Shown one piece after another: positions 22,965 through 34,190 of a stretch of DNA of 64,000 bases (position 1 is its first letter; each line of letters begins with the position of its first letter). The DNA comes from Eonycteris spelaea (Eukaryota > Chordata > Mammalia > Chiroptera > Pteropodidae): positions 868,001 through 932,000 of the forward strand of contig PUFA01000034.1 in NCBI GenBank assembly GCA_003508835.1. The letters run 5' to 3'. The notes below the pieces were generated by a model. That model saw only the letters and a program-made list of their open reading frames with translations. It did no database searches and was not told where the DNA came from. The position numbers and the translations under genes were made by a program.

Positions 22965-23590
22965 ATAAGAAACAGGTAAGGAACCCACTAGAAAAATGAG
23001 CAATGAGTATGAACGAGCGATGAGCAGAAGAAAAACAAATGGCCTCGAAATCTAGGAAAATATGTAGCCTTCAAAGTTGCTGAGAGAGCAGTTCTTAAAA
23101 AACCTTCTCACAAGGAGACAAAGACTGTAACCATGTGAGGTGATGAATGTTAACTGATTGTACTGTGACTATCATATTATAACATATATATTTATATATG
23201 AAATCATTGCGTTGTATACTTTAAACATATACAATGTTATATGTCAATTACATCTCAATGAAACTGGAAAAGCAAATAAATAAATAAATAAAGTTAGGAA
23301 CATGTAAAAACTGACTAGCAATTAAAGAAGTGTAAATCAGAGCCTTGATATATCTTTTTTTTTTTTTTATTTGCCAGACTGGAAACGTAAAAGAGTGATA
23401 ATATTTGGGACAGTGAGGGCATGGGGAAACGGAGTTGTTACACATCAAATGAGACCGTGTGGATTGGGATAAACTTTCAAAGAGAAATCTCAAATTACAC
23501 ATCAACATTTTAAGACTCTCATCCTTCGAATGGAGTTCCCTTCCAGGAATTAACGGCTAAGGAGTGGTAGTACAGTGCACGAAGGTATAT
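22965..23590 (+). mobile_element. Old L1M relic interrupted by a younger L1
   Basis: Left part (gcagaagaaaaacaaatggc, about 23,024) and right part (agactggaaacgtaaaagag at 23,376, then gcatggggaaacggagttg) follow the order of old sense L1M ORF2 sequence once the insertion at 23,067-23,294 is removed. Many substitutions and stops. Confidence 0.65.
23067..23294 (+). mobile_element. 5'-truncated L1 insertion with target-site duplications
   Basis: A 228-bp L1 3' end: ttgctgagagagcagttctt, gtgaggtgatgaatgttaac, atgttatatgtcaattacat, ctcaatgaaactgg, ending in an A-rich AAAT-type tail. It is flanked by taggaaaatatgta (23,053-23,066) and taggaacatgta (23,295-23,306), a diverged target-site duplication. 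Confidence 0.75.
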
Positions 23591-24954
23591 ATAAGGTTCT
23601 TTAAAATCGGATTTTGCCAGAAAGATGATATCAGGAGGGGGAAAGTTATTTTTATTACCTCTTTCATTTCCATGAAGTATCAAACCCCAATGTGAACACA
23701 TGTGAACGCAGAACTGGGAAGCATGTTTAAATCTCTTCCCTCTTACGATAGGGTGAACTTTATTTAGCCAAGCAAACTGTGAATTATAGTTTAATTCGAT
23801 GTCACTTAAAAAATACCCCAACTGTGGTTGAGTTTTTAATCTTCACAGTACATGTTTTGGGGATGAAATAGAGCAAGTCTTGCCAAGAGTAGAAACTTAT
23901 GTCTGGGTACATATTAGACCCTGCTCATTCCGTCATGGCGACCCCATCGTTAAAGAAATTGTAAACTAAAAGCCGGGAAGACTCAACGAGCTCCATGAAG
24001 TAGGTGGATGACATCCAGGGAAAAGGTGCCGGCTGAGTTTCTGCGAACATCAGTGAAATTACAGAGCAAACGATTTCTGTGCACTACGTGTGGTTTGGCC
24101 AGATTCGATGGTTAAAGAGGTTACGTGGGAGGCAGGAAAGTTGTCCTACAGCCTGCTCCGTAACTGAGGAAGAGCTCACGCCGCTCTCTGGGCCTCATCT
24201 TCAGGCTCCATAAAGATGCTTCGGTTGTGTGAAGTCGTGAGTGTGTTTGATACAGGCACTGAAATAGGCAAAAATGCAAACCATTAGAATTGCAAACAAT
24301 TAGAAATGACCAAAAGACAATAATAAAGATATTAGGACACCGACTCAGAATTTGCCAGATGGAGACAAGAAATAAATAAGTCAAGAAAAGAATCTGCAAT
24401 CAGTTCACCTTGCCAGACCCATTACCCCGCTGCATCCCACCCCCGCCCCCCGCCTTTGGCTAAATTAAGTGACCTCAAAGGTCTGGCGTCCGTGCCAGGG
24501 CCACCGCAGAGAGGCTGTCCCCTCACTTTGTCACCCTGCAGGTCCTGCTCAACCTTCAGAGAAGCGTTTCCTGCTCAAGTCTTCCCCCAGATCTGTGGAC
24601 AGTCACTGCCCCAAGCCCCCGGTCTCTCCATCGATTCTAAGGTTGCCTGGGTGACAGACAAAATCAAGGACTGACACGGCCATGAGGCGCCCAGCCCACT
24701 GCTCTGGATAAACTCCGTGGCAGTGGTTTGCCTTAATTTCCCCTGTGGACTCTGCATCCCAGGTAACGACGACAGAACGGGTGACTTTCGATCAGAAGTT
24801 TCATGAGCTAGAGTTCCCTCCTCTCCTTTGAACAGAATTATCTGTTTAACAGAATTACACATTTAAGAGTCATTCATCTCCCCTCGTGATTCTAATAAGG
24901 GGAACCACCTTGGTCTTGTAAATGTGCAATTATGCTGGGGTGAGAGCGTTTATA
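23591..24954. other. Unique AT-rich sequence
   Basis: No gene recognised. 24,170-24,260 has a weak MIR-like string (ctctctgggcctcatcttca). The right edge runs into the T-rich start of an L1. Confidence 0.5.
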
Positions 24955-25200
24955 CAGCATTTATTTATTTTTATTTTTTTCCAATTACGGTTGACATTCA
25001 ATATTATTTTATATTAGGTTCAGGTGCGCAGCAAAGTGGTTAGACATTCAGGTAAGTAGGAAGTGATCACCCAGTCAGTCTAGCACCCGCCTGGCACCGG
25101 ACAGTTATTACCGTATTATTGACTCTATTCCCTATGCCTTCCTTACGCCCCTGTGACTCTCATGTGACGGCCAGTTTGTGGCATTTTGATTTTTTACAAA
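24955..25200 (-). mobile_element. Bat-type L1 3' end, antisense
   Basis: Starts with the antisense of the A-tail (atttatttatttttattt), then acggttgacattcaatatta, ttttatattaggttcaggtg, gcaaagtggttagacattca and ttattgactctattccctat. I associate this exact order with chiropteran L1 elements. It is moderately diverged, so not a recent insertion. Confidence 0.8.
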
Positions 25201-25206
25201 TCTGAA

Positions 25207-25241
25207 GTGAACCAAAATTCCTTCGTCCTATTTTGGTTCAC
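25207..25241. repeat. Perfect inverted repeat (hairpin)
   Basis: Arms GTGAACCAAAAT (25,207-25,218) and ATTTTGGTTCAC (25,230-25,241) are exact reverse complements around an 11-base loop. It sits between the L1 end and the CpG island. It is too short to call a pre-miRNA. Confidence 0.85.
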
Positions 25242-25252
25242 GTATCCTTTTC

Positions 25253-25470
25253 TAACGCCGGACACTGCGCATGCGTCGCCGGTTCGGGAGCGCGCGTGGG
25301 CTCCGCGCAGGGCAGGGAGGGGGCGGTCACCTCGCACAGCGTCCCCGCGGTCCTTCCCAGGCGAGTGATCACGGCCTACGCGGGAAGACACTTGGCTTGC
25401 CGGCGGGGGGAGGGACAGCCGGAGGGGGAAGGCCCGGGGCGGGGGGCCCCCGGTGAGATGCTGACGCAGG
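25253..25470. promoter_or_regulatory. Compact CpG island with an NRF1-like site
   Basis: By direct count about 28 CpG occur in roughly 215 bp. TGCGCATGCGTC at 25,266-25,277 differs by one base from the NRF1 palindrome consensus (YGCGCAYGCGCR), and GGGCGG-type boxes follow. No exon or splice donor is obvious, so it is an orphan promoter candidate. Confidence 0.55.
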
Positions 25471-25939
25471 TTCAGCCTGAACCCCGGGGCATGGCTTCAG
25501 CGGGGTACTGACGTCCCCTTCCATCTACTCTCTTTGCACGGACCTCAGAACTGGAGGGAGGATGAGAAAGGTGGGGGTGGCGCCCAGTCGCCCACCCGGC
25601 TCCACCACCGCTGTCAGCCCCGCGCCCTCCCCAGACAGGCAGGCGTGCTAACACCCGCCTCCCGGGCTCTTCAGAGAGTAAACCAGACACACATCTAAAA
25701 GGTATTTGCTGGAGGCTGACTCAGCAGCAGAGGCTCTGAGGACTGGATGACTCTTACCCCTGGAGGCGGCTGGTTTCCTGAGCCCATGGGAGGGGACGGA
25801 GCTGGGGGGGGAGAGCGTGCCTAGCTTGTTTCTGGAAGGGCGGCCTCAGGGCCCCTGTATCCTAACCCTGTTTCCGAGAGGTCCATCCTCCCTGCCTCCT
25901 TAATGAGACTTCTAAGGCTGGCTGCCGGCTTCTGACTGC
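25471..25939. other. Unique sequence, no recognised feature
   Basis: GC-moderate DNA between the CpG island and a MIR. No gene recognised. Confidence 0.5.
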
Positions 25940-26065
25940 CCTGTGCCGAGCACTGTGCATCTGGTGCTGTCCTTGTCCTTTTACGGCTGAGGAGACCAAG
26001 ACCTGGAGGGTTTGGAGATGTGCCCGAGCTTAAGCATCTAGTAAGTGGTGCTGTCACTCGGGAGC
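25940..26065 (-). mobile_element. MIR SINE relic, antisense
   Basis: Plus strand shows ttttacggctgaggagacca and catctagtaagtggtgctg, the antisense MIR signature (usually ttttacagatgaggaaact and agctagtaagtggcag). Confidence 0.7.
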
Positions 26066-26353
26066 CTGGGGTAGGGGTGGCGGGGGCATCCAGAACGCAG
26101 CTCTGTTGCAGGACCCAGCCGGCCTCCCCTGGGGGTCTGCACTGTCCCCACCCCCGCCCCAGTTCTCAGCAGTGATGGGAACTTCATTTCATTCTCCAAA
26201 CAGGAATCAAGTCGGAGGTCATGTACATAAATAAGGACAAATGTATTATATCTCTAAATAAGGCATTTTAAAAAATGAATGTAGCTAAATGTATTGATCA
26301 TATTGATCATTTTCCTAGTTTTATGGCCCAGGAAAGAAAACAGAAGTTAAGAA

Positions 26354-26354
<1 letters not shown>

Positions 26355-26394
<40 letters not shown>
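26355..26394. repeat. (AC)20 microsatellite
   Basis: Perfect 40-bp AC run; likely polymorphic in length. Confidence 0.97.
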
Positions 26395-26398
<4 letters not shown>

Positions 26399-27693
26399 CC
26401 TTTCCTTCCTCTCTTCTTTTAAAAGCATCTAACGTGTTCCTTCCGCGAAATATTTATGCTTTAATTAAAATGGCCTAAGGCAAAGCTAATGTTCATGGGG
26501 GTTCACTCCTCACTGATCTCCAATTATAGGGAGTTGCTATAGTTACAATTGAATTAAGCAAGATCCATGATATAATAACTTTGCGACAGAGACGTTCTCC
26601 CCGAATGTGCGCGCCCTCCCCCCGTCTGCCGGGCACGTTGCAACTTTCGGCTCCCTCGCCCAAAGCGGCTTCGGGAAAGGCCGCCTGTGTTCACCAAGGG
26701 AAGAAAAGCAGGTGGAGGTGTCGAAGGGAAGATCAGAGGGTCGTTACCGTGGTCCTGTGTGCTGTGCTGTCTCTGTCACCTTCCTGACGGCATTGGCCAG
26801 AACAGTGAATTAGTCATTTAATTAACAGCAACAGAAATTTCTGCCAAGGCTGAGCCAGCACGGCGGGCTCAACTTGGAGCTTCACAAGAGGCGTGTTGCG
26901 AGCTCATCCTTCCTTCACGGTCCCACCCGGGGCCAGGGCCATGGATAATTTTTAATTCTTAGAGCTCACAGGACAACCCCTCATTGGCCTTGGTTAGCAG
27001 GGCGGAAAACAATCACATGGAGGAGGCGGGAAAACAAGTATCAGAAAGGGCAGTTTCTTGGGTGTTGAAAAATATTAACGACAAGTGAGAATCAAAGACA
27101 TGGCTGTTTTTCCTCTACACTTAGGGCGCGTTTGTATTAGTTAATTCCTGGTCAACGATAGACACTTTGGATCACGGTATCTTGAATTCCCATTCTAAAT
27201 ATGCCTTGGGAAATTCTTAAGGGATTTTCCTGAGTCACAGAGGTCGTGAGTCTGGATCTTGTACCATCCGCTCCCAGAGCTCTTCCCTGACGCACAGAAG
27301 AGGGGACAGGAGAGGGACGCGCCTTCAGGAGCGCTCTGCCCGGGCCCCATGGGGCTGTCTTCAGGACACCCCTGCAAGGCGGGTGCCCGACCCCTGCTCG
27401 GGGCCAGGGGGTCAGGCTCACAGACGTAAGCAATTTGCCCACATCCAACTCCGCGGTGCCTGCGTCTTCCCATCATGGAGCGTGAAGGTGACCCTGAGGT
27501 CACTTTGGTGCCACGGTCATCTGTTGTCGTAGTAACGCAAACACGCAAACATTTTAGGAGAGAAAATGATAATAGTCCAGGGTCTCTGCCAGATGGTTTG
27601 TCTGATCAATCAGTCCTTAAATGTTTCCTTTATTTTCATAGCTTTTTCCTTTGGCTTTGCCCTGTTCCTAATCTTTCTATCAAAGGGTTAAAA

Positions 27694-27694
<1 letters not shown>
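26395..27694. other. Unique sequence with AT-rich motif clusters
   Basis: No gene recognised. 26,520-26,580 (ccaattatagggagt, ttacaattgaattaagc) and 26,805-26,830 (tgaattagtcatttaattaa) carry several homeodomain-like TAAT cores. These are motifs only. Confidence 0.45.

Positions 27695-27739
<45 letters not shown>
27695..27739. repeat. (ATT)15 microsatellite
   Basis: Perfect ATT trinucleotide run of 45 bp. Confidence 0.97.
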
Positions 27740-27741
<2 letters not shown>

Positions 27742-29639
27742 GAACAGTTCATTTTGAATTCTTCTGTCCCTTCAGGCCACGGTCACACACAGGGAGCCCT
27801 GTCCACGCTGATCGCAGTCGATGGGAAGGAGCCCGGACCCCCTGGTGTGACCCCGATCAGTGTTCTTCTCTCTCCACTACCTGTCGCCAGGTAGATGAGG
27901 ACTAATCTTATTAACAGGGCATACATTCCATTCTTTGATGTGTTACTTCTCTCTAAATTGTATCCAGTCCTGTTGGGGCGCAGGTGCCCTGTGCCCCTGA
28001 GTTATCAACGTGATTACAGGGTTCTGCTTCCTGAAGTCCCTGTGCCCTCAGCCGGTCGGCGGCTGGAGGGGGGAGCTCGGGGGAGGAAACCTTCCTGTTG
28101 ACCTCCCCGTGGTCCTGCAGTGACCTTTGCCGGGCGTGGCAGGAGGGCGGAGACAAAGTCCTGTTGTGCCTTTGGGTCCCACCTCTAACTGGTGTTTAGG
28201 GACGAGCTTCTTTCAGTCCGTTTTTACAACAGTTTTACAGGCGAAAGCAGAGCTGTTCTCCGACAGACTCGGTAGTTTTCCGGTGTTTCCTCATCCATTG
28301 CCAAGAGCATTTACAGCAGAATTGGGAAGAGGCTGTGTGTGTCCTCTGACCTGCTTGCCCTCAGATATTAATTGTGGTGCTGGGGAAATAGAGACATGGG
28401 CACACAATTTGTATCGTAAAAACATGTGAAAGAATGTAGTATTTGATAAGAGTGGCCCTTTGAATCAAAAAAGTAGGGAAGAATTGTTTAAAAAAACCCC
28501 TCTAAATTAGCTAGTGATTTAGAATTTTAAAACGATTTATACTTAACTTTAAACTCTATGTTAAAATAACTTTTAGAAGGATTCAAGAGTTAAATGTAAA
28601 AATTCGAACAAAAGAAGCTTGTTTCTTGAGATTATGATGTAAAGATAGGAAGAAAAACAAATTCGACTACATTAAAAATCTGTATAAAACCCGAAAGAAA
28701 GATCATAAATTAAAGAACATATCTTAGAGATTATTGGTGAGCAACGAGCTAGTAATTAAAGTCTCAAGTAAATCAAGTCAATCGCACTGAGATACCCACA
28801 GGTGAGTGGGGGAACCAGGTGAGGGACTTCACGTGGCCATGGAAGTGACCCCGTCAGACCATGGGGACCGTCACTGATGGGGGCCCGGCTGGATCAAGCC
28901 CGCCACCACGTTCACTGAGGCCACACCTCCCAAGGGCTGCTCCCAGCCAAGCACGGAGGGCAGCGGGGCCACCAAGGCAGGCCATCCCCGGGGACGGGGG
29001 ACTCCTCTGATGGGCTGCGTTGGCCGAGGACTCGCCCAGACCCTCTGCAGCTGAGGACACCTCTTCAGGAGCTCCCTGCCTTCCCCCTCCCTGGCTCCCC
29101 GCGGGATCAAACTGTCCTCGCCACCCTCCACTGTCCCACCTCCCCCCAGGCTTCCTCGCCTGGGGGACCTGTGACAAGAGGCTAATCCTATCTTGGCATC
29201 TGCCTCGCAGAAGACACAGAATAACGGATGTTTAACAAAACCACTACAGACTTAACAACATTTAGAGAAAAAGTCCAACCTTTACAGGGTTCAAAGATCC
29301 CATTCGAGTTGCAATAAATAAATATGAGGACGAAAGGGTTTTTTCCTCCTTTCCTTGTAACTGGACTGTCCTAAGCTGACCTTTTCCAAGGAACTAAGGG
29401 TGCTCTCCCACTCCTAGGGGAAGCTCGATGTGGTTCAGATGTTTTGGAAAAAAAAAACAAAAACAAAAACAGAGAACTGTGCACCAAGAATCTTAAAAAT
29501 GACCTTGCGTTTAGCCCTGGAATTTTATTTTGAGAAAACTCTCTTAGGCAATATAAATAAATACTTGTAAATAGGCACTAAGCACACAGTCCACGTTGTT
29601 TTCTTCACCATCAGGAAAGCGAGCAGCCACCTGTGACAC
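27740..29639. other. Unique sequence, no recognised feature
   Basis: 28,430-28,800 is AT-rich. The block at 28,840-29,180 is open in several overlapping frames, without a recognisable protein. A short AAAAAC run lies near 29,450-29,470. Confidence 0.5.
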
Positions 29640-31359
29640 GCAGGCTGACTAATCACGTAAGGCTGCTCGTCGGTGTGGCAGGCGAGGACGCTGACGCCTC
29701 CCGCCCGGAAAGAACCTGCCTGCGGTGTGGGCGCGGCGAGCTGGCAGCCTCCAGCGGTAGCAACGTCAGGGTCACCCCGAGGCTTGGAGCTGGACCCGCC
29801 CTCCTTGGGCTGGGGGGCCGGGCATGTCTGCATGAAGCTAAGCTCCCGGCACTGGCCGTCCAGGGTGTGGGGCGCCCGCTGGGTCCCCACGGCCGGCGTT
29901 GCCCCCGGAGGGTCTCTCTCCCCATTCTGTTCACTCGTGTCACGTCTCCATCACAGTCACGGTCGACAGGCTTTTCTCAGTCCCGCCTCCTCCCCTTCTC
30001 TTCGATGACACTTCGAATAAAGACGGGGGTTCGAGGGTCCCTGCGTGGGCCGCCCCCCGCGGACGCGCTCTGCAGTCTGAGGCTCCCTGCCCAGCCCCGC
30101 CCCCACCCCGCTTCTGTCTCCCGCACGAGTGTGGGGCCTGCGGTGTCTACGGCCCTCCCCTTCCTCCTCACGGAGCTTTCCCCGGGAACTCGCCCGCACG
30201 CCCCGTCTTGTGTTCCCTCTGCTCCTCGGGGGGCCTGAGCCAGCGCGGTGTCCTCCAGGACTCTGCTGGGCGGCGGCTGCTTCCTTCTCGGCAAGTCGGG
30301 GCTCCTCTGGGTCTGGTTTCCAACGGACACGTTGCTGTTGGGGAAAGTTCCAGGCCAGGGCTCGGGGAAGTCAAGGGCCGGCCTCAGCTGCCTCCAGAGC
30401 ACCGTGGGCCGGGCACCCAGACCAGCGGGTGAAACAGGTGGCCGTGGTGACAGGGGTCACAGGTGGCCGTGGTGACAGGGCTCATCGGCTCTGGCGGTAG
30501 AGAGGGCGCAGCGGGTCCCCGCGGAACCCGGGTGGTTCACTCGCAAGCTTCTTGGTGCTCCCTGCTCCGTGGCGACTGTGATCAGATGACGTGCAGCATC
30601 CTCCAGCCCAGGGGCCTGGGTCGCAATGCCAGGTCAGCCTCCCCGCCCCGCCGAGGTGACGGCCGAGGGCCGGGGGCACGCGCGGTGGGTGGCGGAGGCA
30701 GGAGGAGGAGGACGAGCCGCAGCCTCCCTCAGGAAGAGAGCCCGCTGGCCCCCTGCGGTGGTGGGTGGTGAGCCGGAGGCCCGGGAGACAAATGGTGGCC
30801 ACGGTGGTCTCGGGAAAGCACCCTGGTGTCTCCGCAGGAGGGGACTGGCCGGCCGCCGTGACGGTGCCCCGGCTGCTGCGCCCCAGCCCGCAGGGCGTCA
30901 GGCTGCCCTTGAGCTCCGGGAAGACAGCACGGTCCTTCAGAGCTGCCCCGGACGAGGCCCGATGCGGGGACAGCGGCTCGCGCGCCGAGCCCTCGGCACC
31001 GCGGCGTGTGGTCTGTGGGCTCGCCCTGCCCGCCCCACTTCGCCTCTTTCTACCTTCCAGGCGTCGTTGCCGATGACCCTCTCACGTTCCTCCCTCCGTC
31101 TCAGCGTCTTCCTCGTGGAGGACCCGGCGTGACGGAGAGGAAACGGAAGAACGAAGCCGCGGGTACAGGGCCGGCGCCAAGCCAAAGAGCGCACCGCGGT
31201 GGCCGCCCCCGGGACGTCCGCCAAAACAAGGAGACGCTCGTCAGCGCCCTGCGATGGCTGAGACAAAAAGGCGAAGAACAGGGAAACTTTCAACCCTCCG
31301 CCGGGGCCGACGGGGCGCCAGGGCGAAGCGCGCGCCTCCTCATCCCATTTACCCTCAGG
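29640..31359. other. Long GC/CpG-rich block
   Basis: CpG is frequent throughout, with many overlapping open frames on both strands (up to 201 codons). No domain or splice structure was recognised. 30,436-30,482 is a two-copy direct repeat starting CAGGTGGCCGTGGTGACAGG. It could contain a CpG island, but a boundary cannot be set by eye. Confidence 0.45.
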
Positions 31360-31445
31360 GCGCGGGCACCGTGCCGCTCCCTGCTGGGGGGCGGAGGTGA
31401 CATGACTTCCCCACGGTCACAGAGCTAGGGGTCACAGGTCTGGGT
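31360..31445 (-). mobile_element. Possible MIR relic, antisense
   Basis: Contains gacatgacttccccacggtc and acagagctaggggtcacagg, resembling antisense MIR (acttgcccaaggtcacacagctag). GC-shifted and short. Confidence 0.4.
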
Positions 31446-31544
31446 CCAGCTGTCCTGGGCTGTCTCGAGCCCTGTGCGCGCCGAGGGCCCATCACGCCCC
31501 CCTGGCCTCCCTGTGCCCTCAGGTCCGGGGTCGAAACTTGGCCT

Positions 31545-31722
31545 GAAAAGGGCCCGAGAGCGAGCACCTGGGCTTTGTGGGCCACACGTGCTCCGTCGTC
31601 TGTGCTGTTTTTTTTTTTTTTTTTTTATCCTTTAAAAAACATTAGAAAACCAACATTCTTAGCTCGTGGGCTATAGAAAAACAGGCCGGGGAGGTTGGCT
31701 CAGGGGCCACAGTTGCCAGACG
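31545..31722 (+). mobile_element. hAT-Charlie MITE (MER58/MER1-like)
   Basis: Contains ctgggctttgtgggccacac, then a 19-T run (31,608-31,626), atcctttaaaaaacattaga, acattcttagctcgtgggct and ggggccacagttgccagac. This is the same order as the copy at 48,893-50,097. Non-autonomous DNA transposon with no coding capacity. Confidence 0.65.
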
Positions 31723-32219
31723 TGGACTTAGTGACTTTCTCTGTAAATAGACGTTGTAAATGCCTTTTATTTATTTATTTTCATTCGTTTTTAGCCTTAT
31801 CCTGAGCAGTACTACCTGTGAGGCCCAGGCTGGATATGCTGGTTTACATATGTTTTAATACGCACCCCCAAAAAACGCATGCCTATTAACGTAGAAACGC
31901 TGAGGACCACCTGGAAAGGCCCTCCGTTCCCAGGGGTGTGCCCCACGCGTTGGGCGCCAGTCGATTCGATTACTGTGCCACTTAACAAGTGTGATGGGTG
32001 CCTGGCCCGGTGAGCTGACCCGAGGCTGGGCCTGGGGAGAGGCTGGACCAGGCAAAGGGGCTTTTGTGATTCCCATATGCCTCGGTGAGAAACACAGACC
32101 CTCACACAGCCTGACAGCTGTGTCCCGTCTGGCGTGGGACAGTCAGCGAGTGAAGCTTCTGTGTCACCCGGCAGAGTGGCCGCCCAGGGCGTCCCGCCAC
32201 CGTGGGCCACGCCGCTGTG
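31723..32219. other. Unique sequence, no recognised feature
   Basis: No gene recognised. Frames on both strands overlap. Confidence 0.5.
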
Positions 32220-33060
32220 ACAACGACCAGAATCATCGACACACGGCTTCACGTCCTTGCTCCGGCGGACGAGCATCTGCAGAGTGCTCGGCACATCGCA
32301 GGGACTTGCAAGGTGCCGGGGACCCGATGGCGAGATGACAGGTGTGATCATGATGCGGGTGGTCCAGGGGAAGACAGACGTCACTCACTCATCAATAAGA
32401 AAACGTACCGTGGCCGCCGTCAGTGGGACAGGGATGGAGTCACAGGCCAGAGTGAGATGGGGAGGTGACTTGAGGAGGTGTGGGAACCTTCCTGGGAAGT
32501 GACTGGCGTCCTGAAGTCCGGAGGTGAGCAGGACTTAGCCGAGGAATGAGGGGGAGAAGGGGAATGGGGGAGAGAAGGGGGTTCAGGTGAGAAAGCCGGC
32601 CCGTGCGAAGGCCCTGGAGTGGGAAAGGATGCGGTGAATCGTGGGACTGAGGGTCGTGGGCGAGAGGAGGGGTGCAGCAGCACAGTGGTGAGGCCCGGGA
32701 GGCCGACGGGTCGGACCACGCGAGCGGGGGCTGCGTCCAAGGTGAGCGTTTTTCGCCTGAAGGTGGGGTGCCATAGAAGCGACTCGAACAGAGCGGTCAC
32801 TCGCGGCGGTGGGGAGCGGGCGGGGTCGAGATCGTATTGGGGTGACTGTGAGAGGGTCCAGGTGGAGGAGACAGTAGAACACCCCACTTACAACGAGACG
32901 CGCTGGAGGGCTGGGGGTGTCTGGGCAGAGGCGGCGGAGAGAGGCGGAGGAGAGAGGCAGGAAGGACAGATACTCAGCAGGACAAATGAGAGATGGAGTA
33001 GGCTCGTGAGAGAGAGGACAGGGTCGCCGGCCACCCGCAGGTGTCTGACAGGGCATTCAC
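32220..33060 (-). mobile_element. Long L2 relic, antisense
   Basis: Order on the plus strand: agcatctgcagagtgctcgg (about 32,271), ggggaagacagacgtcactc (about 32,370), ggaaccttcctgggaagtga (32,484), tcctgaagtccggaggtgag (32,509), gcgaaggccctggagtggga (32,606) and a purine-rich end. This is the antisense of recalled L2 3' sequence. Very old and GC-shifted. Confidence 0.6.
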
Positions 33061-34029
33061 GGAGAGGGCGAACAGTTGAAAGGAAACATTAAAACTTAAA
33101 CGTTTAAGCTTTTCTCATGCAGGGAGCCAGGCCGCCCGCTTCCGGCTCTCCGGGGCCCTGCTCCAGCCTCTGCCTCTGTCTCTGGTCTCGATGAGAATCT
33201 CTTCCCGGCCCTGCCCCGGGTGCCCCTCTTCCAGGACCCTCTGCTTGCTGTGCAGGACGAAGGTTTTGTAACCTGCCCACACATCTCTGCTGAGGTCCGG
33301 GGTGCGGTCGGGTCCTCATGGCTCAATACCGAGCCCACATGCACAGCCACGGAGCTTTCTCGGCCCCTACGTGGCTGCCAGAGACGTGGGATCACAATTA
33401 AAAAGCTCCCCAAGCAAAATTTCAATGTGCGTGTGGGGGGTGAATGTCACACAGTGTCAGTGTTTTTATCAGAGATGATGTCCTACGTGCCAGAGGTGCA
33501 AATAGGTATCCACAGGTGCTTGCTTCCAAGTCCCAGCTTAGCTCTGGGCGTAGGTCCTCGTCATTCAAACCGTCAGCATATACCGACCGGCGGATGCAAA
33601 CAGGTGTTACAGTGGGTAGCAACACACACGCACACGCACAAATGCACACACAGACACGCACATGCACGCACACACACATGCACACACAGTTGTGGGCAAT
33701 AACCTGTGTGACAACCAGACATAGAAAGCCTGTTTGCCAAAGGCGATTGCAAGAGCCCAGAAAGCAAGGCTTTTGCCCCCAGTGACGGGTGTCTGTGCTC
33801 GTGGCTCTGTTTCCATGGCGACACGGTGGGCATCACAGTCAGGGCGTGATGCCAGAGCCCACCCATCGTCCCCAGTGACCTAGGTGTTTGCTTTCCACCT
33901 GCGGGCAGGGCGCAGGTGCCGCGTCACGGAATCGTCACTTCTGCACTGCCGGGCTGCACGGTGGACGTTCGCGTGTCTTCCTGTCGCTCCCGCTGCACCC
34001 TGTGTCATGGGCCACTGGCAAAGCACTTT
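33061..34029. other. Unique sequence with a CA-rich tract
   Basis: No gene recognised. The CA-rich imperfect microsatellite at 33,621-33,688 (CACACG and TGCACA variants) explains the His/Thr-rich frames seen there. Confidence 0.55.
33621..33688. repeat. (CA)n imperfect microsatellite
   Basis: About 68 bp of alternating CA with CG and TG interruptions. Confidence 0.92.
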
Positions 34030-34190
34030 GACCCAGACACCCCCGCGCCAGCGCCCAGTGGCCTGGTGGCCTTGAGCAAGTTCCTCGTCCTCCTGAGAGC
34101 AGGCGTCTTCGTCTGTCCAGTGGCCTTGTGCCACCTGCTTCGTAGTGCGTGGTCAGGATTCGGGATGCGGTTGGATTGTGGAGACTCTCC
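34030..34190 (+). mobile_element. MIR SINE relic
   Basis: Sense MIR order with ggccttgagcaagttcctcg (34,068) followed by tcctcctgagagcaggcgtc and ttcgtctgtccagtgg, equivalent to gaccttgggcaagtcact and ttcctcatctgtaaaatggg. CpG-shifted. Confidence 0.55.

Noticed and set aside
27695..27739. Poly-tyrosine C-terminus of a plus frame
   Set aside because: Translation of the ATT microsatellite; no supporting gene.
29633..30238. 201-codon plus frame in GC-rich DNA
   Set aside because: Overlapped by minus frames and other plus frames; no domain, signal peptide or splice context.
33444..33785. His/Thr-rich open frame
   Set aside because: Caused by the CA microsatellite at 33,621-33,688.
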